Shown: positions 1 through 5,723 of the stretch, piece after piece
Numbering within the stretch: the first letter of the stretch is position 1
Layout: every line of letters starts with the position of its first letter
Assembly: GCA_011524425.1 (NCBI GenBank)
Contig: WTKI01000016.1
Coordinates: 1-5,723, forward strand
Source of the DNA: Altererythrobacter sp.
GTDB lineage: Bacteria > Pseudomonadota > Alphaproteobacteria > Sphingomonadales > Sphingomonadaceae
Direction of reading: 5' to 3'
DNA: 5,723 nt
Made by a program: the position numbers and the translations under genes
Notes under the pieces: generated by a model
Database searches by the model: none
What the model was told of the DNA's origin: nothing
What the model saw: the letters and a program-made list of their open reading frames with translations, nothing else

Positions 1-1494
1 GGACGAACACAGTATATCTCAGCTTTCTATTGGATCCTTACGACACTGTTTGCTCTGGCAGCTAGCATCGTCATTATTTCCAAGAGCAAGAGGCGCTTCG
101 CTTACGCTTTGCTGTTAGCGGGCTTTCCTGCGCTGTTTGCCTACTGTGTTTTCACAGGCTTGCGGGTGGAATTGACAAATGCGCTCGTTCTCCTAGCGAC
201 TTTCGCGGCGCTAAGGCTTCGTTTCCATTGGCAGCGTCGAGCTTCGATGCAGGACGATCAAACCGGCCTCGGTACTCTGCGCGCACTGGAAGACAAGCTT
301 CAGCGCAATACCGCTGATGGCTATGTGGTAGTCGCAAAGGTGCATGGCTATGAGCGCGTTCTCAAGCTTTTGCCGGTCGGGCTGCACGCGACCTATGTGC
401 GCAAGATCGCAGAGCGTTTGAAAGCGACGCAGCCTGATCTCGAAATCAATTCCGGCTCACATTATTTTGGCTGGATTACAACTGAAACATCATCAACGGC
501 GTTAGAAGACCACCTCAACGGGCTTCGCGCCTTGTTTGGAGCGCCACTCGATATTGGCGGCACGCCTATCGACGTCGGTATTACATTTGGTGCTGCCAGG
601 ATTCAGAAAGGCGGAGAACGCGCCTTACCCGCAGCGATGGCTGCAGTGGAAGAAACCAGCGAAGCGCATGAACCAGTTCGGTTTGCTATTGAAAGCAACC
701 AGGACGAAGCCTTGTGGGATATATCGCTGCGTAGCCGGATCGACGCCGCGATGAACAATGGCGAAGTGTATTGCCTGTACCAGCCGAAATATTCCCTTGG
801 CACAAATACAGTTTCCGGGGTCGAGGCCTTAGTGCGTTGGGACGACCATGAGCGCGGCCCAATACCACCGATGGTTTTTGTCCAGGAATCTGAAAAGGCT
901 GGGCGGATCGAGCAGCTCACGCGTTACGTTCTGCAAAGCGCATGTACAGCTGGCAGATTGCTTCATTCGCGCGGACACAAAATTTCGGTTTCCGTAAATG
1001 TGTCAGCCATCCAATGCAGCGATGCGAATATCGTATCCACTGTGGAGCAAGCTCTCAAGGCAAGCAATTTCCCGGCAAATTACCTTGTCCTGGAAGTGAC
1101 GGAGACCGCACGGATCCGCGATCTGGCTAGCGCTGCGCGCGTGCTTGGCCAGATCAAACAGCTTGGCGTAAAGCTTTCGATCGACGATTTCGGCGTCGGG
1201 ATGGCCAATTATCAGACCTTCTATGAATTGCCGTTTGATGAGCTCAAGATCGATCGGCTATTTATCAAGGACATTCAGAGGGATGCGAAAGCACGCGCCA
1301 TTGCCAGCAGCCTCATTAAGATGGGTTCAGAGGCGCGAATCACTGTGACGGCTGAAGGGGTAGAAGACCCTGAAGATCTTAACATTTTGGAGGAAATCGG
1401 CTGCACACAAGTGCAAGGGTATGCGATTTCCCGACCGATCACCTTGCCTAACTTGTTGGATTTCCTCGAAAAGAGGAAAAAGAATATAGTTTAA
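1..1494 (+). CDS. Membrane-anchored GGDEF-like/EAL protein, probable c-di-GMP phosphodiesterase (5' partial)
   Basis: The EAL domain hydrolyses cyclic di-GMP to pGpG in the cytoplasm. The frame has no stop from base 1, so the gene starts off the left edge; the TTG at 109 lies inside a membrane segment and is not the real start. Numbering from that TTG, hydrophobic stretches (about 15 residues upstream to 5 before it, then 1-17 and 22-38) look like three transmembrane helices. A degenerate GGDEF-like domain follows (about 49-190): TGLGTLRALEDKL resembles the usual TGLPNR entry motif, but the GGDEF position reads NSGSHYF, so cyclase activity is not expected. The EAL domain (about 200-455) keeps the metal and catalytic residues: E239 (EAL), N297, E329, D359-D360 (DDFG), K380 (LKID), E416 (AEGVE) and Q436 (QGY). 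It is therefore probably an active phosphodiesterase. Three helices directly before the output domains fit a CHASE2-type sensor, but that part is not visible. It ends with TAA at 1492 and has no evident functional link to the downstream sugar operon. Confidence 0.9.
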   Translation, partial: GRTQYISAFYWILTTLFALAASIVIISKSKRRFAYALLLAGFPALFAYCVFTGLRVELTNALVLLATFAALRLRFHWQRRASMQDDQTGLGTLRALEDKLQRNTADGYVVVAKVHGYERVLKLLPVGLHATYVRKIAERLKATQPDLEINSGSHYFGWITTETSSTALEDHLNGLRALFGAPLDIGGTPIDVGITFGAARIQKGGERALPAAMAAVEETSEAHEPVRFAIESNQDEALWDISLRSRIDAAMNNGEVYCLYQPKYSLGTNTVSGVEALVRWDDHERGPIPPMVFVQESEKAGRIEQLTRYVLQSACTAGRLLHSRGHKISVSVNVSAIQCSDANIVSTVEQALKASNFPANYLVLEVTETARIRDLASAARVLGQIKQLGVKLSIDDFGVGMANYQTFYELPFDELKIDRLFIKDIQRDAKARAIASSLIKMGSEARITVTAEGVEDPEDLNILEEIGCTQVQGYAISRPITLPNLLDFLEKRKKNIV

Positions 1495-1521
1495 ACTTTA
1501 CAAACAGACATGGTTAATGCA

Positions 1522-1546
1522 TTCTTCTTTCGTTGTTAAAGAAGGA
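1522..1546 (+). promoter_or_regulatory. Hairpin covering the Shine-Dalgarno of the small ORF
   Basis: CTTCTTT (1524-1530) and AAAGAAG (1538-1544) are perfect complements around a 7-nt loop, CGTTGTT. A T-G wobble and a T-A pair extend the stem to 9 bp (1522-1530 with 1538-1546). The right arm contains all of the AAGGA ribosome binding site of the 15-codon ORF at 1554, so folding would hide it from the ribosome. The stem is A/T-rich and only moderately stable, so it could be a thermosensor-like, RNA-bound or simply incidental structure. The pairing is seen directly; regulation is inferred. Confidence 0.35.
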
Positions 1547-1553
1547 AGTCGCA

Positions 1554-1601
1554 ATGGCAGATATTTTCGTTTTCCGTTTCTGGAAATGGCTGCTCGGCTA
1601 A
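1554..1601 (+). CDS. Possible 15-residue small protein or leader peptide, unrecognised
   Basis: An ATG-to-TAA frame encodes MADIFVFRFWKWLLG. It is aromatic and hydrophobic (three Phe, two Trp) with two basic residues, which would suit a membrane-associated peptide. Support comes from the ribosome binding site: AAGGA at 1542-1546 stands 7 nt before the ATG, a better Shine-Dalgarno than those of zwf, edd or glk. The frame lies 59 bp after the EAL gene and 36 bp before a Rho-independent terminator, so it could be a cotranscribed tail of that gene or a separate short transcript. A TTTAAA-17 nt-GTTAAT pair at 1490-1518 is only a weak promoter match. I do not recognise the peptide. A frame this short can arise by chance, and the segment could equally be part of a noncoding RNA or the 3' UTR. 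Confidence 0.35.
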   Translation: MADIFVFRFWKWLLG

Positions 1602-1637
1602 ACTGGTCGACAGACTATAAAAAAGAAAAATGTAAGG

Positions 1638-1661
1638 CGGGGCCATAACGGCCCCGTTTTT
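1638..1661 (+). terminator. Rho-independent terminator after the EAL gene and small ORF
   Basis: A perfect 7-bp G/C stem, CGGGGCC (1638-1644) and GGCCCCG (1650-1656), encloses the loop ATAAC and is followed at once by five T residues (1657-1661). Weaker A-T and G-T pairs can extend the base. It should end + strand transcription from the EAL gene and small ORF, and so separates them from the zwf operon. An A-rich stretch on the left (about 1618-1630) gives the minus strand a T-rich run a few bases beyond the stem. Weak bidirectional action is therefore possible, although no minus-strand gene is visible that would need it. Confidence 0.88.
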
Positions 1662-1809
1662 CATTTAGGGGTCTGCATTTTTCGCTCCAAAGCTTGGCGG
1701 TATGTCAGACCAAAGCTCCGCAAGATGACACGATCTTTTCCAGGCAAGTAGAGCTGAAGCCCCAAATAAATCACCCGACTTGGATGAATAGCTATGCAAC
1801 TGCACGCCA

Positions 1810-1825
1810 GCGCTAGCGCTAGCGC
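1810..1825. promoter_or_regulatory. Perfect 16-bp palindrome, candidate operator
   Basis: GCGCTAGCGCTAGCGC equals its own reverse complement and can also be read as overlapping AGCGCT hexamers. It sits 57 bp before the zwf ATG and just upstream of the best promoter-like hexamers. AGCGCT cores are common at the centre of LacI-family operators that control sugar genes, so a transcription factor site for the Entner-Doudoroff operon is plausible. The symmetry is certain; the function and the regulator are inferred. Confidence 0.4.
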
Positions 1826-1832
1826 GTCAGCC

Positions 1833-1859
1833 TTGATAAAAGTGCCCGTGATCTAAATC
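1833..1859 (+). promoter_or_regulatory. Weak candidate sigma-70-type promoter for zwf
   Basis: TTGATA (1833-1838) and TAAATC (1854-1859) are separated by 15 nt, shorter than the preferred 17. They are the best pair I found close to zwf. Transcription from here would begin near 1866 and leave a leader of only about 16 nt, which would cut into the GGGAGAG at 1863-1869. That makes either this promoter or that ribosome binding site doubtful. Confidence 0.22.
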
Positions 1860-1881
1860 GACGGGAGAGCCGCAGCAAGCG

Positions 1882-3357
1882 ATGCCGGAATGCATTTTGC
1901 CAGCTGCGCAATCTATGAATTTTACTGCTGATCATCTGCTGTTGTTCGGAGCGACCGGCGACCTGTCGCAACGCATGCTATTGCCCTCTTTATGCGCAAT
2001 GCATTCGGACGGGCTTCTGGATGATGACTTGCGGATCATCGGCACGGCCCGATCTGACCTCGACGATAATGGCTTTCGCGACTTCGCTCGGGCGGCTTTG
2101 GAAAAGCATCTCCCTGCAGAACGCCGCGGGGGGATGGCTGATTTCCTTAACCGCCTGACATATCAGTCGCTCGATGCAACCACCCTTGAAGGCTACACCT
2201 CGCTGGCGGAGAAAATTCGGCCAGATCGCAAGGGGCTGGCGATTTTTTTATCGACTGCGCCCAGCCTGTTTGGTCCTACTATCAAAGGGCTGAAACATGC
2301 TGGACTGACGGGTGAGACAACCCGCATGTGCTTGGAAAAGCCTCTCGGCACTGATCTTGCTAGCAGCTGCGAGATCAATGACGCGGTTGCAGGCGCTTTC
2401 CCGGAAGAACGAATTTTCCGGATCGACCATTATCTCGGCAAGGAAACGGTTCAGAACCTGTTAGCGCTGCGCTTTGCCAATCTTATGTTCGAACCGATCT
2501 GGAATGCAGCACATATTGACCATGTCCAGATTACCGTAGGGGAAACTGTAGGGCTGGAATCGCGGGTCGAATATTATGACGATAGCGGCGCGCTGCGCGA
2601 CATGGTTCAGAACCACATGCTGCAATTGCTCGCTTTGGTTGCGATGGAACCGCCTAGCAGTTTCGATTCCACCGCTGTTCGCGATGAAAAAGTCAAAGTG
2701 CTGCGCGCCCTTCGCAAGGTCGAAGCGAGTGAGACTGTCACCGGACAATACCGCGCAGGCGCGATTGGCGGTGAGGCAGTGCCCGGCTATGATGAAGAGC
2801 TCGGCAAGGAATCCGACACTGAAACCTTTGTCGCGATTAAAGCACATGTCGATAATTGGCGCTGGAAGAATGTGCCTTTCTACATGCGCACAGGCAAACG
2901 CTTGCCGGAGCGCGTAACTGAGATCGTCGTGCAGTTCCGCTGCGTGCCGCATTCGATCTTCGCGGATATGGGCGCTAAGCTCCAGCCAAACCGCTTAGTG
3001 ATCAGTATTCAGCCGGAAGAGAATATCGCGCTCTCGCTGATGTCCAAAGTGCCCGGACTAGACCGCGATGGCATCCGGATGCGTCCCGTTCCACTGGATA
3101 TTGCCATGCCTGATGCATTTGTCGGCCAGCATCGCCGGATTGCTTACGAGCGCTTGTTGCTGGACTTGGTTGAAGGCAAGCAAACGCTGTTCGTGCGGCG
3201 CGATGAAGTTGAAGCGCAATGGCATTGGATCGACGCGATCCGCGCAGTTTGGACAGACGAAGGGGTTAAACCCAAAATCTACACCGCTGGCACATGGGGC
3301 CCGGCAGCAGCCATTGCGTTAGCGGAAAGAGACGGAGTGAGCTGGCACGATGAGTGA
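1882..3357 (+). CDS. zwf: Glucose-6-phosphate 1-dehydrogenase
   Basis: It oxidises glucose-6-phosphate to 6-phosphogluconolactone with reduction of NADP+ or NAD+, the entry step of the Entner-Doudoroff and pentose phosphate routes in the cytoplasm. The 491 residues match the usual family length. Visible motifs are the nucleotide-binding GATGDLSQR (23-31), GTAR with R57 in the position that contacts the NADP 2'-phosphate in characterised enzymes, EKPLG (152-156), the substrate signature RIDHYLGKE (180-188) with D182/H183, the catalytic base H245 in DMVQNHMLQ, and MRTGKR (335-340). No frameshift or missing key residue is seen. The start is uncertain: an in-frame TGA at 1849 makes the ATG at 1882 the first possible one, yet the nearest purine-rich site (GGGAGAG, 1863-1869) is 12 nt or more away. 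Met12 at 1915, close to the conserved core, has no Shine-Dalgarno at all. It is the first gene of the operon and overlaps edd by 8 bp. Confidence 0.97.
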   Translation: MPECILPAAQSMNFTADHLLLFGATGDLSQRMLLPSLCAMHSDGLLDDDLRIIGTARSDLDDNGFRDFARAALEKHLPAERRGGMADFLNRLTYQSLDATTLEGYTSLAEKIRPDRKGLAIFLSTAPSLFGPTIKGLKHAGLTGETTRMCLEKPLGTDLASSCEINDAVAGAFPEERIFRIDHYLGKETVQNLLALRFANLMFEPIWNAAHIDHVQITVGETVGLESRVEYYDDSGALRDMVQNHMLQLLALVAMEPPSSFDSTAVRDEKVKVLRALRKVEASETVTGQYRAGAIGGEAVPGYDEELGKESDTETFVAIKAHVDNWRWKNVPFYMRTGKRLPERVTEIVVQFRCVPHSIFADMGAKLQPNRLVISIQPEENIALSLMSKVPGLDRDGIRMRPVPLDIAMPDAFVGQHRRIAYERLLLDLVEGKQTLFVRRDEVEAQWHWIDAIRAVWTDEGVKPKIYTAGTWGPAAAIALAERDGVSWHDE

Positions 3358-5155
3358 CCTTCACCCAACCATTCGCCAAGTCACAGAGCGTGTAATTGAT
3401 AAATCGCGCGCCTCGCGCGGGTCGTATCTGGATCTGATGGAGCGCGAAGCGGACCGCAAGACAGATCGCGGCTCGATGTCGTGTTCTGTGCTGGCTCATG
3501 CCTATGCAGGCGCGGAAGAAGATCAGGCCGCATTGAAGGCTGCGCGCGGCCCCAATATCGGGATCGTGACCGCTTACAATGACATGCTGTCCGCCCATCA
3601 GCCCTATGGACGCTATCCAGAACGCATGAAGATTTACGCCCGCGAAGTGGGCGCAACCACACAGGTCGCAGGCGGCACGCCAGCGATGTGCGACGGCGTT
3701 ACGCAAGGCGAAGACGGGATGGAGCTATCTCTGTTCAGCCGCGATGTGATCGCGCTTTCGACCGGCGTTTCGCTCAGCCATGCGGTGTATGAAGCGATCG
3801 CCTGTCTCGGCATTTGCGACAAGATCGTGCCTGGCTTGCTAATCGGCGCGCTGCGCTTCGGCCATTTGCCTGCGATCTTTGTGCCATCCGGCCCGATGCC
3901 ATCAGGGATCAGCAATAAGGAAAAGCAAGCAACGCGTCAGCTTTACGCTGAAGGCAAAGTGGGCCGTGATGAATTGCTCGCCAGCGAAATGGGTAGCTAT
4001 CATTCGCCTGGCACTTGCACGTTCTATGGCACTGCCAACTCCAATCAGATGATGATGGAGATGATGGGGCTGCACATTCCCGGCGCTGCTTTCATCCAAC
4101 CTGGTACCAAGCTGCGACAATTGCTTGACCAGAAGGCGGTTCACCGGTTGGCGCAGCTTGCCGGAACACGCGAGAAGACGCTGGCGCAATGCGTGGATGA
4201 GAAAGCCATAATCAACGCTGCGATTGGCTTGCTGGCGACCGGCGGTTCCACCAACCATGCGATCCATATTCCTGCAATGGCGCGTGCAGCAGGCATCCAA
4301 TTTGACTGGGATGATCTGGCTGAACTCTCCAGCGTCGTGCCGCTATTGGCGCGGGTCTATCCTAATGGCTCTGGCGATGTGAACCATTTCCACGACGCTG
4401 GCGGAATGGGTTATGTGATTGGCGAATTGTTAGAAGCAGGCCTGTGCCATGGTGACATTGTGACCGTGAGCGAAGGCGGCTTTGCAGATTACGCCAAAGA
4501 GCCGGGCATTGGCGAAGATGGTCTTGTCTGGCGCGGGGTCGGCGCAACGGGCGACGATACAATGCTGCGCCCTGCAAGCGCGCCTTTTCAGCCTGATGGC
4601 GGGATGAAGCTGGTGACCGGAAATTTGGGTCGCGGCTGCTTTAAGTCCTCGGCCGTAGACAAGACGCGCTGGACTATCGAAGCCCCTTGCCGCGTGTTCG
4701 AGGATCAGGCCGATGTCAAAGCCGCGTTTGAAGCGGGCGAATTGGACCGCGACGTCGTTGTGGTTGTCCGTTTTCAAGGACCGCGCGCAAACGGCATGCC
4801 GGAATTGCATAGTCTGACGCCGCCTTTAGGCGTTCTGCAGGATCGCGGTTACCGCGTCGCGTTGGTCACTGACGGTCGCATGTCTGGTGCGTCAGGCAAA
4901 GTGCCAGCAGCCATTCATGTGACACCGGAAGCGTTTGGAGCAGGTCCGCTCGCCAAGCTTCAAGACGGCGATGTAGTAAAGCTATGCGCTGAAACCGGTG
5001 AGCTTTCGACGAACGCTGATCTAAGCTCGCGTGAGCCAGCGCCAGATCCAGCCGCTCAAATCGGTGTTGGCCGAGAACTGTTCGCAATGTTCCGCCAATT
5101 TGCAGATGGGGCTGAACGTGGCGGCTCTGCGATGCTGACGACAGCAGGTTTATAA
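3350..5155 (+). CDS. edd: Phosphogluconate dehydratase
   Basis: It dehydrates 6-phosphogluconate to 2-keto-3-deoxy-6-phosphogluconate (KDPG), the signature step of the Entner-Doudoroff pathway. It belongs to the IlvD/Edd family of iron-sulfur dehydratases. The 601 residues give the usual full length and align with E. coli Edd throughout. Conserved blocks include YNDMLSAHQPY (76-86), AMCDGVTQG (112-120), CDKIVPG (156-162), SPGTCTFYGTANSNQM (219-234), LLATGGSTNH (294-303) and VTDGRMSGASGKVPAAIHV (506-524). C114, C156 and C223 are the cysteines expected to serve the Fe-S cluster. These blocks distinguish it from dihydroxy-acid dehydratase (IlvD). The ATG lies inside the last codons of zwf (8-bp overlap) with GGAG at 3334-3337, 12 nt upstream, so translation is probably coupled to zwf. 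No gene for 6-phosphogluconolactonase lies between zwf and edd. No defects were seen. Confidence 0.97.
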   Translation: MSDLHPTIRQVTERVIDKSRASRGSYLDLMEREADRKTDRGSMSCSVLAHAYAGAEEDQAALKAARGPNIGIVTAYNDMLSAHQPYGRYPERMKIYAREVGATTQVAGGTPAMCDGVTQGEDGMELSLFSRDVIALSTGVSLSHAVYEAIACLGICDKIVPGLLIGALRFGHLPAIFVPSGPMPSGISNKEKQATRQLYAEGKVGRDELLASEMGSYHSPGTCTFYGTANSNQMMMEMMGLHIPGAAFIQPGTKLRQLLDQKAVHRLAQLAGTREKTLAQCVDEKAIINAAIGLLATGGSTNHAIHIPAMARAAGIQFDWDDLAELSSVVPLLARVYPNGSGDVNHFHDAGGMGYVIGELLEAGLCHGDIVTVSEGGFADYAKEPGIGEDGLVWRGVGATGDDTMLRPASAPFQPDGGMKLVTGNLGRGCFKSSAVDKTRWTIEAPCRVFEDQADVKAAFEAGELDRDVVVVVRFQGPRANGMPELHSLTPPLGVLQDRGYRVALVTDGRMSGASGKVPAAIHVTPEAFGAGPLAKLQDGDVVKLCAETGELSTNADLSSREPAPDPAAQIGVGRELFAMFRQFADGAERGGSAMLTTAGL

Positions 5156-5160
5156 GCATT

Positions 5161-5723
5161 ATGAGCGCTGTGGATCTGGTGGCGGTTGATATTGGCGGAA
5201 CGCATGCGCGTTTCGCAATCGCAAATGTAGCTTCCGATGGCGCAATCACTCTCGGCGAACCCGAAACGCTACACACAGATGACCACGCCAGCTTTCAAAC
5301 AGCTTGGGAGGATTTCCGAGAGCGCAAAGGCGGAACGCTTCCTGATGCAGTCTCGATGGCTGTAGCGGGGCCAGTCAAACAAGACATTATTCGGTTCACA
5401 AACAATCCCTGGATCATCCGCCCGCCATTGATTGCAGAGCGTCTTGGTTGCGCTCGCCATACGATTGTCAATGACTTTGCTGCTGTGGCACACGCGGCGG
5501 CGCGCGCTCCAGAGGACCAGTTTATCCATCTTGCTGGGCCGGAAGAGGACTTGCCAGCCAGCGGCACTGTGAGTGTGCTGGGACCTGGCACCGGGCTGGG
5601 CGTGGCCCATTTCTGGCGCTCTGGCGAGGGAGAATACCGCGTTCAGGCCACTGAAGGCGGCCATGGTGATTTTGCGCCGGTGGACAGTATCGAAGATGCG
5701 ATCCTTGCCCGGCTACGCAAACG
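5161..5723 (+). CDS. glk: Glucokinase (3' partial)
   Basis: It phosphorylates glucose with ATP to glucose-6-phosphate, which feeds zwf. The first 187 residues are present and open to the right edge; the family is about 320 residues long. It is of the E. coli Glk type (COG0837), not a ROK-family kinase. Motifs are the phosphate-binding DIGGTHARFA (10-19), MAVAGPV (66-72), FTNNPW (79-84), VNDFAAVAHA (103-112) with the catalytic D105, the second ATP-binding loop LGPGTGLGVA (140-149), and EGGHGDFAP (165-173) with the glucose-contacting E165 and H168. The ATG comes 5 bp after the edd stop. Only a weak AGG (5146-5148, 12 nt upstream) precedes it, so translation probably depends on coupling to edd. 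A cytoplasmic glucokinase in this operon suggests that glucose enters by a permease rather than by a phosphotransferase system. Confidence 0.95.
   Translation, partial: MSAVDLVAVDIGGTHARFAIANVASDGAITLGEPETLHTDDHASFQTAWEDFRERKGGTLPDAVSMAVAGPVKQDIIRFTNNPWIIRPPLIAERLGCARHTIVNDFAAVAHAAARAPEDQFIHLAGPEEDLPASGTVSVLGPGTGLGVAHFWRSGEGEYRVQATEGGHGDFAPVDSIEDAILARLRK

Larger units (their letters stand above)
1662..1881 (+). promoter_or_regulatory. zwf operon upstream region, no gene seen
   Basis: This 220-bp stretch between the terminator and zwf has only scattered frames of about ten codons or fewer, without convincing ribosome binding sites, and no tRNA-like fold that I can see. It must carry the promoter of the zwf-edd-glk operon, because the terminator at 1638-1661 blocks read-through. 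Visible structure includes the direct repeat CCAAAGCT (1687-1694 and 1710-1717), a 6-bp inverted repeat GGTCTG/CAGACC (1670-1675 and 1706-1711), and the 16-bp palindrome at 1810-1825. No known riboswitch was recognised. Confidence 0.6.

Noticed and set aside
1497..1502. TTTACA as a -35 element directly after the EAL stop
   Set aside because: No acceptable -10 hexamer occurs 16-18 nt downstream. The alternative pair at 1490-1518 is also weak, so no promoter was annotated.
1554..1661. Amino-acid attenuator: leader peptide with Phe and Trp codons followed by a terminator
   Set aside because: The genes downstream belong to glucose catabolism, not aromatic amino acid synthesis, and I see no alternative antiterminator pairing. 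The terminator fits a plain gene end better.
1701..1835. Short frames starting at ATGs in the zwf upstream region
   Set aside because: They are about ten codons or fewer, lack good ribosome binding sites and have no notable composition.
2461..2952. 163-codon open frame on the minus strand inside zwf
   Set aside because: It lies fully antisense to a complete zwf, resembles no known protein, and such frames are common opposite codon-biased genes. The same applies to the minus-strand frames inside edd and glk.
4866..5276. 136-codon minus-strand frame spanning the edd-glk junction
   Set aside because: Both plus-strand genes have family motifs throughout this region, and the antisense frame has no recognisable domain or supported start.
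1..5723. Mobile elements, CRISPR arrays, defence genes, tRNA or rRNA
   Set aside because: No transposase or integrase motifs, regularly spaced repeats, or tRNA or rRNA sequence were seen. The coding sequence looks compositionally uniform and the genes are intact.

Overview
The window looks like chromosomal DNA from an alphaproteobacterium of the order Sphingomonadales, most plausibly an Erythrobacter/Sphingomonas-type organism. Two things point there. The gene order zwf-edd-glk is the one known from Zymomonas mobilis, a member of that order. The protein sequences also have the character of Entner-Doudoroff enzymes from this group. GC content is moderate, clearly higher than expected for Zymomonas itself. 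The taxonomic call is inference, since no database search was possible.

Layout from left to right. Positions 1-1494 hold the 3' part of a gene for a membrane-anchored cyclic-di-GMP protein: transmembrane helices, a degenerate GGDEF-like domain, then an EAL phosphodiesterase domain with its catalytic residues intact. The true start lies off the left edge. Positions 1495-1661 hold a possible 15-codon ORF with the best Shine-Dalgarno sequence in the window. That Shine-Dalgarno lies in the right arm of a small hairpin, and a strong Rho-independent terminator follows. Positions 1662-1881 contain no convincing gene. They are the probable regulatory region of zwf and include a perfect 16-bp palindrome and a weak promoter-like pair of hexamers.

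From 1882 to the right edge runs a tightly packed operon on the + strand: zwf (glucose-6-phosphate dehydrogenase), edd (6-phosphogluconate dehydratase, overlapping zwf by 8 bp) and glk (glucokinase, starting 5 bp after edd and cut by the right edge). Together they phosphorylate glucose, oxidise glucose-6-phosphate and dehydrate 6-phosphogluconate to KDPG, the upper Entner-Doudoroff pathway. Two pathway steps are not encoded in the window: 6-phosphogluconolactonase (pgl) and KDPG aldolase (eda). They must lie downstream or elsewhere.

The coding part is ordinary, well-conserved metabolism. I see no new multi-gene system. The least explained items are the tiny ORF with its hairpin and terminator (1522-1661) and the palindrome upstream of zwf (1810-1825).
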